DNA of 64,000 nucleotides, from the NCBI GenBank assembly GCA_027621915.1, contig JAQCAD010000001.1:124001-188000 (forward strand), given 5' to 3'. The stretch's first letter is position 1. Each line of letters opens with the position of its first letter. This DNA comes from Pseudomonadota bacterium (GTDB lineage Bacteria > Pseudomonadota > Gammaproteobacteria > Steroidobacterales > Woeseiaceae). Below the pieces are notes generated by a model that worked only from the letters and a program-made list of their open reading frames with translations, made no database searches and had not been told where the DNA came from. The translations under genes were made by a program, and so were the position numbers. This document shows positions 51,178 to 59,341 of the stretch, piece after piece.

Positions 51178-51798
51178 ATGAAAAACACTTTTTTGGCACT
51201 GTCATCGACGTTGTGGCTGGCAGGTACGGCATTCGGCGATGTGTTGGTCGACGGTGATGCAGAGGCGGGCAAGGCCAAGGCCATTACCTGTGGCGCCTGT
51301 CATGGGGCAGACGGCAACAGTGTCAATCCGGTGTGGCCGAGCATTGCGGGTCAGCACCCGACGTACGTTGCGGAACAACTGCAGGCCTTCAAGACCGGTC
51401 TTCGCAATGAACCCCTGATGCTGGGCCAGGTAATGATGCTCAGCGACGATGACATGAAAAACCTGGCTGTTTATTACGCTGAAATGCCCGCGGCAGCAAA
51501 ATCGGTGGCTGATCCGTCCGTGATTGACCGCGGACTGCGCATTTACAGGGGCGGCGATCGGGAGTCCGGTACGCCGGCCTGCAACGCCTGCCATGGGCCC
51601 ACCGGGCGAGGCAACCCGGCCGCCTCGGTGCCTGTGGTCAAAGGGCAATATGCCGTTTACGCCGCCGCGCAGCTCAGAGCCTATGCCAGCGGCAAACGCG
51701 AGTCCGATGGCCCGACCCGCGTAATGCGGGACATTGCCGCTGGATTGAGCGAGGCAGATATTGTGGCGGTCTCGTCGTACATGCAGGGATTGCAGTAA
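51178..51798 (+). CDS. Diheme cytochrome c4
   Basis: 206 residues from ATG 51178 (a frame extension to 51169 adds three residues). A signal peptide covers about 1–20. Two cytochrome c domains each carry a CxxCH heme site: CGACHGADGNS (about 38–42) and CNACHGPTGRGNP (about 135–139). The distal methionines are in NEPLMLGQVMMLSDDDM and RVMRDIAAGLSEADI. Periplasmic electron carrier to terminal oxidases. The order engB–cc4–dsbA is conserved in gammaproteobacteria. Confidence 0.95.
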   Translation: MKNTFLALSSTLWLAGTAFGDVLVDGDAEAGKAKAITCGACHGADGNSVNPVWPSIAGQHPTYVAEQLQAFKTGLRNEPLMLGQVMMLSDDDMKNLAVYYAEMPAAAKSVADPSVIDRGLRIYRGGDRESGTPACNACHGPTGRGNPAASVPVVKGQYAVYAAAQLRAYASGKRESDGPTRVMRDIAAGLSEADIVAVSSYMQGLQ

Positions 51799-51861
51799 AA
51801 GCATCTAAACCATTCCTTATTGAACCTGTCAGAAGATAAAGTTCTTTCCGGAGATTTCCTG

Positions 51862-52722
51862 ATGAAGCGTATTAACTTCCTGTTCGTTCTGTATTTAGTT
51901 GCCATGGTGGCGTGCGGTGGCGGCGAGCAGCCCGCTGCAGAGACGCCTGTAGCCGCGCCCATGCAGGACGATGCCCTCGTCGCATCTCCGCTCGAAACGG
52001 CGCCGCCCGAGCAGGGCGAGGAAGTCGTGCAACCACAGATGGTCGAAGAATCAGCGGCCGTAGAAGAGCCGCAGGCGCAAGACCAGCCGCTTATTCTTGC
52101 CCAGGCAGATCAGGCGAGTGCGGTAGTCGCACAACGGGAGTGGAAGTTTACGGAAGGCACTCACTATGCCCGGATGACCCCGACACAACCGACCGTCGGT
52201 GGCGCCGACAAGGTCGAAGTTGCCGAGATCTTCTGGTACGGCTGCAATCACTGTTATGACTTTGAAGTCTTCATCAATCGCTGGTCGGAAAACAAGCCGG
52301 CGAATGTTCGCTTTGTAAGAATTCCTGCAACATGGAACCCGCTCGTCAAGCTCCATGCACAGTTGTATTACACAGAAGAAGTTCTGGTAAACAACGGCAA
52401 GATTGCGGATCCGGGACAATTCCGTGCTGCCGTTTTCGCCGAATATCATCGCCGCGGAAATCGCATGGCTTCCGTCGATGCCATTCAGGCGATCTTCGAA
52501 AAGCATGGCGTAAGCGCCGATGACTTCAAGAACACGTGGACTTCTTTTGAAGTGTCGCAAAAACTCCGTGTAGCCGATGACTTGCAGCGCAGGTATAGCA
52601 TCACTGGCGTACCCGCCGTCGTTGTAAATGGCAAGTACCGATCTGGCGCTGCCGAAGCGGGCGGTTACCCGCGATTGCTTGAATTAGTAGATGAGTTAGT
52701 CGTCAGAGAATCTATTCGCTAG
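51862..52722 (+). CDS. dsbA: DsbA-family thiol:disulfide oxidoreductase, lipoprotein, CNHC active site
   Basis: 286 residues from ATG 51862. A short signal peptide ends in MVAC (Cys18), suggesting a lipoprotein. A low-complexity acidic/alanine linker of about 75 residues follows, then a DsbA domain (about 93–286). The redox motif is FWYGCNHCYDFE, that is C128-N-H-C131 in place of the usual CPHC. The cis-proline loop is ITGVPAVVVNGKYR. It oxidises periplasmic cysteines. Position after cytochrome c4 is the canonical dsbA locus. Membrane tethering and the CNHC motif are departures from E. coli DsbA. The first ATG at 51820 is unlikely. Confidence 0.92.
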   Translation: MKRINFLFVLYLVAMVACGGGEQPAAETPVAAPMQDDALVASPLETAPPEQGEEVVQPQMVEESAAVEEPQAQDQPLILAQADQASAVVAQREWKFTEGTHYARMTPTQPTVGGADKVEVAEIFWYGCNHCYDFEVFINRWSENKPANVRFVRIPATWNPLVKLHAQLYYTEEVLVNNGKIADPGQFRAAVFAEYHRRGNRMASVDAIQAIFEKHGVSADDFKNTWTSFEVSQKLRVADDLQRRYSITGVPAVVVNGKYRSGAAEAGGYPRLLELVDELVVRESIR

Positions 52723-52734
52723 TTGCCATAAACG

Positions 52735-52763
52735 CCCGGGCTGCGCTGTGCGTGCAGCCCGGC
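52735..52763. terminator. Hairpin between convergent dsbA and L,D-transpeptidase genes
   Basis: CCGGGCTGC (52736–52744) pairs with GCAGCCCGG (52754–52762), with a 9-base loop and only a weak T stretch after it. It lies in the 45-base gap between convergent genes, so it probably ends both transcripts. Confidence 0.65.
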
Positions 52764-52767
52764 TCTT

Positions 52768-53715
52768 TCAGCCAGAGTCTTCGGACACGATTTTCCACGT
52801 ATTGCCGTCCGAGCGACGCCAATAGAGCCTTTTAGTTGTGGTAACCGGACCGTTAGCCGTCGTCAGTATCTGGGTGAAGCGACTCAGGTAGAGATCAGGG
52901 ACCTCCGGATCCGCGACGAGCATGATGTCTTCGAGCGAGACCTCTTTGAGTTCTCTCGCGTCGAATACCTGAAGCCGGTATGAGGACCACGAATCCCGGT
53001 CCATTTCACGGTACTCAAAATCATCGGCATAAAGCGACAGGTACGCAGCAAGGTCTCCCCTCTGCTGACTCTCTCGCCACATATCGAGGGCCAGGTGAAA
53101 TTCCAGGCGCAACGCGTCCAGGTCAGCCGGCAATGCCCAGTCCAGTTGCCGAGCGACAATAACCGGCGTAACCAGTGGCTCAAGCCTGTCTACCAGGCGC
53201 AGTAATTCCTCATTCGGCAAGGCCAGGCAGCCGTCCGTATCCAGAGCCGGACGCTCTGGCTTGTTGCGATCGACACCGTGTAACCATATTCCGTAACCGG
53301 TGCGCTTGTTAAAACGGTCCCACGCGTTCGGGTAATCGAGCGGAAACGCGGCGACCCCATACTTGTCACCCAGTTTGCTGGTGTCGAGACTTTCAGTGAT
53401 GAAGTAGATGCCGAGCGGTGTTTTCCGGTCCCACGCTTTTTCCTTGCCTGCCCCGGCCTGCCCGATTGACATGTAACGCCGGTCTTTTTCAACGATGCCG
53501 TTGTCGTCGTGGACGAATCGATACATCGTGGCAGCGCCGGTTTCCGCGATAAGAATATCGGTCACCGACTCAGGAATTTCCAGAAAATAGGCCGGCATCC
53601 GACCAACTGCGTCCAATGCAATCGATGTATCAGCGAAAGTGGAACCGCACCCAAGCATCACAGAAAAACTTGCCAATATTCTGATTTGTCGGTTAACGCG
53701 ATTCGTCATCTGCAC
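52768..53715 (-). CDS. L,D-transpeptidase (YkuD) with C-terminal SnoaL-like domain
   Basis: 315 residues. The signal peptide is about 1–28 (LASFSVMLGCGSTFA). The YkuD domain spans about 50–205: KDRRYMSIGQAGAGKEKAWDRKTPLGIYFI, then the catalytic HGVDRNKPERPALDTDGCLALPNEEL with His and Cys in the expected spacing. A SnoaL-like/DUF4440-type fold occupies about 215–315 (EFHLALDMWRESQQRGDLAAYLSLYADDFEY). Such two-domain proteins crosslink peptidoglycan or attach proteins to it in the periplasm. It follows the HDAC-like gene on the same strand across a 23-base gap that may only be read-through. Confidence 0.92.
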   Translation of the reverse strand: MQMTNRVNRQIRILASFSVMLGCGSTFADTSIALDAVGRMPAYFLEIPESVTDILIAETGAATMYRFVHDDNGIVEKDRRYMSIGQAGAGKEKAWDRKTPLGIYFITESLDTSKLGDKYGVAAFPLDYPNAWDRFNKRTGYGIWLHGVDRNKPERPALDTDGCLALPNEELLRLVDRLEPLVTPVIVARQLDWALPADLDALRLEFHLALDMWRESQQRGDLAAYLSLYADDFEYREMDRDSWSSYRLQVFDARELKEVSLEDIMLVADPEVPDLYLSRFTQILTTANGPVTTTKRLYWRRSDGNTWKIVSEDSG

Positions 53716-53738
53716 GACTTCCGGGGAGGTCCAATAGT

Positions 53739-54812
53739 CTAACGTTCTGCCATCGGCGAGGGCAAGCGGTCAGATTCTTCTCGCCCTGTTTCAAGTCCCG
53801 TCAGAAAATTCAGCGTGTTTTGCCCGATCCAGTCCACCGAATAACCGCCCTCCAGCACAACCAGGGTCGGAAGACCGAGCTCGCCGATCGCCGCACCCAT
53901 CCTCTGAAAATCGGCTGTGGTGATTTCAAAGAAGGTCGTCGGGTCCCCGGCAAAAGTATCGAGCCCAAGCGCCACGACGAGCGCGTCCGGTGCGAAACGA
54001 CGTGCCTCTTGCAGTGCGTAGTTGAGAACCACGCGATAGCTGTCCCAGTCTGTACCAAACGGCAGCGGGTAATTGATATTAAAACCGTGACCTTGCCCTT
54101 CGCCGGGTTCGTCTTCGTAACCGAGAAAAAACGGATATTCAATTTTGGGATCGGCGTGTAGTGAAATAGTCAGAACATCGTTACGTCCATAAAAAATGGT
54201 TTGCGTGCCATTGCCGTGATGGTAGTCGACGTCAAGAATCACAACTCTCTTCGCGCCACTGTCTATCAATGACTGGGCCGCGAGCGAATTGTTGTTAAGG
54301 TAGCAATACCCGCCGCAGTAACGAGTGGTCGCGTGATGACCGGGTGGACGACAGGCTGCGAAAGCCGCTCGCTCACCCTTCCTGATCAGCTCTGCGCCCG
54401 TAAGCGCTATGTTTGCCGAAGTGCGAATGGCTTGCCAGCTGCCTGCAACAAAGGGTGAGGTTGCGTCGAAAGAATAACGACCAAGCTTTCCAACAATGGA
54501 TTCGGTCTCCGCATACCGCATACCAGCACCAACAAAAGTATCCGGCCTCGCATTCGATCCCTTCTCGTTCGATGCTTCCCATTCCACCCAGGCGTTTTTC
54601 AGAAACTGCAGATAGTCCGGCTCATGGATGCGCAAGAGCTTTTCATCGCCGAAATCCTTCGGTGCGATTATTTCGCCGAAGTCCTGTTCTCGCAGCGACT
54701 TGATGACATTATTTGCTCGCAGAGGACTCTCGGCGCTGGGTGCCCAGGCGTCACCACGGGGGCCCAGGAGCCCGCAATGCAAATTGTGGTCATCGGAATA
54801 AACTGTGATCAT
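53739..54812 (-). CDS. Histone-deacetylase-family amidohydrolase (acetylpolyamine amidohydrolase type)
   Basis: 357 residues from ATG 54812; the extension to 54947 overlaps the enoyl-CoA hydratase gene. ACRPPGHHATTRYCGGYCYLNN carries the catalytic His pair. Zinc ligands are in LDVDYHHGNGTQ and GLDTFAGDPTTFF. VLEGGY replaces the usual GGY tyrosine region (EGGYS). Bacterial members deacetylate acetylpolyamines or related amides. It is the last gene of the catabolic run, 16 bases after the enoyl-CoA hydratase. Its presence supports an N-acylated amine as an intermediate of that pathway. Confidence 0.9.
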   Translation of the reverse strand: MITVYSDDHNLHCGLLGPRGDAWAPSAESPLRANNVIKSLREQDFGEIIAPKDFGDEKLLRIHEPDYLQFLKNAWVEWEASNEKGSNARPDTFVGAGMRYAETESIVGKLGRYSFDATSPFVAGSWQAIRTSANIALTGAELIRKGERAAFAACRPPGHHATTRYCGGYCYLNNNSLAAQSLIDSGAKRVVILDVDYHHGNGTQTIFYGRNDVLTISLHADPKIEYPFFLGYEDEPGEGQGHGFNINYPLPFGTDWDSYRVVLNYALQEARRFAPDALVVALGLDTFAGDPTTFFEITTADFQRMGAAIGELGLPTLVVLEGGYSVDWIGQNTLNFLTGLETGREESDRLPSPMAER

Positions 54813-54828
54813 CTGACTTGCACTCCCG

Positions 54829-55641
54829 CTAGTTCCTTGGCAATTGCGCCGCGCGCCATGCAAGCGCGGCTTTTGGCCCATTCGCTGCGAGGATGCGATT
54901 GAACTCGCTGGACTCCGGCGTTTCCGCTGACTCGATTTCGATATCAATCTCGAGTGCTTCTTTCAGGGCCTGGTTGAGACCCGCAATTTCGAGACTTCGA
55001 TTGAGTGCTTTCTTCGTCAATTGCACAGCTACGGGGTCATTCAACGAAATTTCCGCCGCCATCGCCAATGCGGTCGGCATGAGTTCATCGATCGACACTA
55101 CCCGATTGACGAGCCCGATCGACTCGGCCCGCTCCGCGCTGACATTGTCGCTGCCTACCAGCAACAGCTCCCGCGCGTTCTTTTGGCCGATAATCCACGG
55201 CAAAATCAGGCAGACCATGCCGCTGCCAAACCGAACCTCAGGCGCGCCGAAGCGGCAGCCCTCGGCTGCCAGCGTTATATCGCAAACTGCCGCCAGCTCC
55301 ATCGAGCTGCCGAAACAGTAGCCATGTACGGCTGCGATAATCGGTTTCGGGAACTCATGAAAGCACATAATCACGTCGAAGCTGCGTTGCAACTCCCGCC
55401 TGAGGAAATCGCCGCGCGATTCATCGTCTCGCGGCAATCCCATATCGAGATCGAACCCGGCCGAGAATGCACGACCCGCCCCGCTCAGTACTATCGCCCT
55501 GATCTCGTCATCGTTTTTCGCCGCACCAAGTGCCGCGGCCAACTCATCCAGCATTTCGCTGTTGATCGCGTTCAGTTTTTCCGGTCGGTCAAGCTCGATA
55601 CGACCGATTGAGCCCTGCCTTTCGTATCGGACCAGGTTCAT
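54829..55641 (-). CDS. Enoyl-CoA hydratase/isomerase family protein
   Basis: 270 residues, crotonase fold. GRIELDRPEKLNAINSEMLDEL, the oxyanion-hole segment GAGRAFSAGFDLDMG, and HGYCFGSSMELAAVCDITLAAEGCRFGAPE. The last carries one of the two catalytic acids; the second acid position near residue 140 (RFGSGMV) is less clear. The reaction could be hydration, isomerisation or hydrolysis of an acyl-CoA. The ATG overlaps the aldehyde dehydrogenase stop by four bases, so they are co-translated. Confidence 0.92.
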   Translation of the reverse strand: MNLVRYERQGSIGRIELDRPEKLNAINSEMLDELAAALGAAKNDDEIRAIVLSGAGRAFSAGFDLDMGLPRDDESRGDFLRRELQRSFDVIMCFHEFPKPIIAAVHGYCFGSSMELAAVCDITLAAEGCRFGAPEVRFGSGMVCLILPWIIGQKNARELLLVGSDNVSAERAESIGLVNRVVSIDELMPTALAMAAEISLNDPVAVQLTKKALNRSLEIAGLNQALKEALEIDIEIESAETPESSEFNRILAANGPKAALAWRAAQLPRN

Positions 55642-57155
55642 TCAGACAAACGAATCCAGGCAGACTTTCCCTGGGTATAACTCAGCAGACTTTCAACGCA
55701 TTTGTCCCGTGCATGGCCGGACTGCTTGTAGCCGCCGAACGGCTGGGTCATGTCACCCTCGTCAAAGCAGTTTACCCAGACAACGCCCGCTTCAACTTCC
55801 CTGATCAATCGATGCGCTTTGTTGAGGTCGGATGTCCAGATGCCGGCAGCAAGTCCGTAAATCGTATCGTTGGCAATTGCTATTCCTTCATCCAGACCAT
55901 CGAACGGAATCACCGACGCTACCGGTCCGAATATTTCTTCGCGCGCGATTCGCATCTGGTTGTTGACGTCGGTAAATAGTGTCGGGTTGATATAGGAACC
56001 ATTCATGTCGGGCACGTCGCCGCCGAACCGGAGTTTCGCACCCTCCTTTTTTCCAGTCTCTACATATGACAACACGCGATTCTGCGCTTCGTCGGTCACC
56101 AGCGGTCCGAGGTTCGTCTTCGGATCGAGTGGGTCTCCGCAGACGTAGGCGTCTTTCCCGTTTGCGATAAATCGTTCTACAAACTCGTCATAGATCGGTC
56201 GCTCGACCAGCAGTCGCGACCCCGCGTTACAAACCTCACCCATGTTCGCGAAAATCCCGCGGTAAGCTGCCGCCACCGCGCGCTCGATGTTGGCTGTGTC
56301 TGCCATAAAGACCTGCGGAGACTTGCCACCACACTCCAGGGAAACGCGCTTCATGTTGGATTGACCCGCATATTGCAGCATCAACTTGCCAACTTCGGTG
56401 GACCCGGTGAATGTCACTTTGTCGACGTCATTGTGTAAGGCCAACGCCTTCCCCGTTACTTCGCCGATTCCATTGATCACGTTAAATACACCCGGTGGAC
56501 CACCGGCTTCAATAAACAGCTCGGCCAGTTTCAGGCATGACAGGGGCGCCTGCTCTGCGGGTTTGAGAACCACGCAATTGCCTGCTGCAAGCGCGGGGGC
56601 AACTTTCCAGGTTGCCATCAACAATGGATAGTTCCAGGGTGAAATCGCAGCGACCACTCCGATCGGTTCGCGCAGCACAAAATGCATTACACCCGATTCA
56701 GTGTTGGTTACACTGCCTTCCATCTTGTCGATATACTCCGCCATAAACCGAATCGTTTCGGCGACCGCAGGAATATCGATACCCAACATGTCTGATATCG
56801 GCTTTCCCATATCGAGTGTATCGAGCACTGCCAACTGTTCACTATTCTCTTCAATCAGCTGTGCGTAGCGGTACAAAACTGACATTCGTTGTCGCGGCGC
56901 CATTCGCGACCAGCTGCCGCTCCGGAATGCTTTCCTGGCCGACTGTACAGCGGCATCGACGTCGTTCGCGTCAGCGAATGACATTGCGGCAATAACCTCG
57001 CGGTTTGCAGGATTAACGGTATCGAAGCGACCACCCGATCTGGAATCAACATAGTCGCCATTGATGAAAAGCCGTGTCTCTACATTTTCAATTTCCCGCG
57101 CTGCAACGGCATGCCATTTTTCACGCGTATATTCAGAACGCGCAACGATACTCAT
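55638..57155 (-). CDS. NAD(P)-dependent aldehyde dehydrogenase
   Basis: 505 residues of the classical ALDH superfamily. N175 is in ISPWNYP, E274 in LECGGKS and catalytic C309 in NMGEVCNAGSR. FTGSTEVGK binds the cofactor. The best overall resemblance is to gamma-glutamyl-gamma-aminobutyraldehyde/betaine-aldehyde dehydrogenases (PuuC/BetB), which fits an aminoaldehyde substrate. It lies two bases after the acyl-CoA synthetase gene and overlaps the hydratase gene. Confidence 0.92.
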   Translation of the reverse strand: MSIVARSEYTREKWHAVAAREIENVETRLFINGDYVDSRSGGRFDTVNPANREVIAAMSFADANDVDAAVQSARKAFRSGSWSRMAPRQRMSVLYRYAQLIEENSEQLAVLDTLDMGKPISDMLGIDIPAVAETIRFMAEYIDKMEGSVTNTESGVMHFVLREPIGVVAAISPWNYPLLMATWKVAPALAAGNCVVLKPAEQAPLSCLKLAELFIEAGGPPGVFNVINGIGEVTGKALALHNDVDKVTFTGSTEVGKLMLQYAGQSNMKRVSLECGGKSPQVFMADTANIERAVAAAYRGIFANMGEVCNAGSRLLVERPIYDEFVERFIANGKDAYVCGDPLDPKTNLGPLVTDEAQNRVLSYVETGKKEGAKLRFGGDVPDMNGSYINPTLFTDVNNQMRIAREEIFGPVASVIPFDGLDEGIAIANDTIYGLAAGIWTSDLNKAHRLIREVEAGVVWVNCFDEGDMTQPFGGYKQSGHARDKCVESLLSYTQGKSAWIRLSE

Positions 57156-57157
57156 TG

Positions 57158-59245
57158 TTAGACACCTTTATTTTGGCTTATGACCAGTGCGTCAACAGCA
57201 ACGCACGATTTTTCATTTACGATGACGGGGTTGACGTCGACCTCCTGCAAAGAGTCTCTGAGCGCTTCGACCATTGCCGAAAAGTTTGCTGCCATTTCGC
57301 AGAATTGATCAATTGCCGCCGGCGGCGCACCCCTGACACCATCGAGCAGTGGTCGGAGCGTCAGCCTGTCCAGCATACGCCGGGCATGAGCCGCATCAAA
57401 TGGTGGCAGGGCAAATGTTACATCACCCAGCACCTCTGCAAGCACACCGCCGAAACCCAGCAGGATTACCGGCCCGAACTGCGGGTCCCGTTTGACTCCC
57501 AGGAGCATTTCGATACCTCCAGGGGCCATCCGGGTAACCAGTACGCGCGGCCCGAGTCGGTCACGCAAATCACGATAGGCCTCTACCAACTGATGCTCGT
57601 CAGCGATGCTGAGAATAACGCCGTGTTGTTCCGATTTGTGTGCGATGTCGGGCATTGCTGTCTTCAGCACAAGCGGGTAACTGAGTTCGGCTGATGCAAC
57701 AAGCAACTCCCCTTCAGAGGCGGCGATCGCGCTGTCGCTGACCGCGACTCCGAAGTCGCCAAGCATCGCCAGTGACGTGATCTCATCCAGCGACGTTTCA
57801 CGAGCCAGGCGCTCGCTCCACTTTTCAACCGTCTCTCCGGAAACCGAAGGAACGCACATCTCAGACATCGACAGGAAATCACGATAATTCATCAACCCGC
57901 GGACGCCGTGCAGAAAAGCCGTGACGCCGTCAACGATGGGAAAACCCCGATGCGTCATCGATACAGCGAGGGGCTCTGACCCACTCCCCTGGCGTGCCCC
58001 GACAAGCGCTACCGGTTTACCAGACGCTTCATGGGCGCGCTCCATATATTGAATATAGGATTCGTAGATCAATCCATATGGCGCTCGATCGAGCATAAGC
58101 GCACCGATCGCAGCACCTTCGTCCTGCATCATCAATGACAGGCACTCGGTCATTCGAGCAGCCGCGAATTCGCCACCCCGACTCCACGCATCCAGCGGGT
58201 TGATTGCCGGCAATTCAGGATCCAGAATTTTTTCGAGAGCCCTGGTCGATTCCACCGATAATTCGGTAAGTGGCACTCGCGCATCGTTCGCGAGATCCAC
58301 GATGAGCTGTCGCTCACCTCCTGAATCGTGCAGGGTGACAAGACCACCGGGCCCCAGCGGGTTCAGTTCGGAAAAAAGAATCAAGGCCGTCGCCAATTCG
58401 TCCATGTCCAGGACGCGATGTACGCCGTAGCGATCGAAAAGCGCATCGTAGGTCGCATCATCACCGGCCATCGCGCCGGAATGAGATACGGCCAGGGCCG
58501 CCGATTTCTGTGTTCGGCCAACTTTGAGCGCAACAACAGGAATACGTTTCCGAACGGCTTTGTCGAGCGCCGAGCGAAACCCGGCCGGATTTCTGGCAGT
58601 TTCGATAAACAGTCCAACGACCTTCGTCTCAGGAAGATCGAGGACGAAGTCGAGGTACTGGTCCATCGATACGGTCAATTCGTTGCCAGCAGATACCGCG
58701 AAATTAAATCGCAGACGCTCCTCGCAATCGACGATTCCGCACATTCCGGCACCGGAGTGGCTGATCAGGCTGACGTTACCGGGGGCTCGGTGCATTCGAC
58801 TATCAAAGCCGCAGGCCCAGGTGTAATCGCGAATGTTGTAAAAGCCCATCCCGTTGGCGCCGCAAATCAACATGCCGGCGTCTCGAACTTTTTTCTGAAC
58901 GCGGGCTTTCAGATATGGCTCGACGTCATCGTCCACGTAGAGCGATGACATGATGACAGCGGCTGGAACCCCCAACGCGATCGCCTCATCCAGCACCTGC
59001 TCAAGCCGGTGATCCCCTATGCCGAACAGGACCATGTCGGGTATTTCCGGGAGCGACGCGAGATTCGTATAACAGCGAATTCCAGCGACTTCGTCATAGC
59101 CAGGATTAACCGGGTAGACAGCTCCCTTGTAGCCACCTTGCATCAGGTTCGTGAGCGACAGCCCCCCCATGGAACCCATACGCATCGAGGCACCAACGAT
59201 CGCAACTGATCGGGGTCTTAGTAAGGGATCGAGGGCGTGTTTCAT
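57158..59245 (-). CDS. ADP-forming acyl-CoA synthetase (acetate–CoA ligase type)
   Basis: 695 residues from ATG 59245. The extension to 59281 is read from the repeat and gives residues common to spurious frames. It has a CoA-binding domain (RPRSVAIVGASMRMGSMGG), a succinyl-CoA-ligase-like domain with phosphohistidine in AVSHSGAMAGDDATYD, and a C-terminal ATP-grasp domain (LGDFGVAVSDS..., LVLKTAMPDIAHKSEQHGV, DVNPVIVNEKSCVAVDALV). It makes or breaks an acyl-CoA with ATP/ADP. In this run it most likely activates or conserves the acid produced by the aldehyde dehydrogenase. Confidence 0.92.
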   Translation of the reverse strand: MKHALDPLLRPRSVAIVGASMRMGSMGGLSLTNLMQGGYKGAVYPVNPGYDEVAGIRCYTNLASLPEIPDMVLFGIGDHRLEQVLDEAIALGVPAAVIMSSLYVDDDVEPYLKARVQKKVRDAGMLICGANGMGFYNIRDYTWACGFDSRMHRAPGNVSLISHSGAGMCGIVDCEERLRFNFAVSAGNELTVSMDQYLDFVLDLPETKVVGLFIETARNPAGFRSALDKAVRKRIPVVALKVGRTQKSAALAVSHSGAMAGDDATYDALFDRYGVHRVLDMDELATALILFSELNPLGPGGLVTLHDSGGERQLIVDLANDARVPLTELSVESTRALEKILDPELPAINPLDAWSRGGEFAAARMTECLSLMMQDEGAAIGALMLDRAPYGLIYESYIQYMERAHEASGKPVALVGARQGSGSEPLAVSMTHRGFPIVDGVTAFLHGVRGLMNYRDFLSMSEMCVPSVSGETVEKWSERLARETSLDEITSLAMLGDFGVAVSDSAIAASEGELLVASAELSYPLVLKTAMPDIAHKSEQHGVILSIADEHQLVEAYRDLRDRLGPRVLVTRMAPGGIEMLLGVKRDPQFGPVILLGFGGVLAEVLGDVTFALPPFDAAHARRMLDRLTLRPLLDGVRGAPPAAIDQFCEMAANFSAMVEALRDSLQEVDVNPVIVNEKSCVAVDALVISQNKGV

Positions 59246-59257
59246 GCCAGAATATTT

Positions 59258-59330
59258 GTCATTGCGAGCGAAGCGAAGCAATCTCGAGGTATAGCTTTAT
59301 TTTCGGGAAGCCAACGTCGCTTCGCTCACA
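59258..59330. repeat. Dispersed GCGAAGC-type repeat with inverted arms
   Basis: GTCATTGCGAGCGAAGCGAAGCAA-like left arm, with GAGCGAAGCGA at 59266–59276. Its exact inverse TCGCTTCGCTC is at 59317–59327, leaving a 40-base loop. Frames through it encode the EAKQS-type peptides that recur in many databases as false proteins. It separates the acyl-CoA synthetase gene from the GcvT-family gene and could form an mRNA hairpin that uncouples their expression. Confidence 0.75.
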
Positions 59331-59341
59331 TCGACGGCCTG

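Noticed and set aside
58328-58948. 206-codon plus-strand frame
   Set aside because: It is antisense to the acyl-CoA synthetase gene, whose motifs are intact across the whole stretch.
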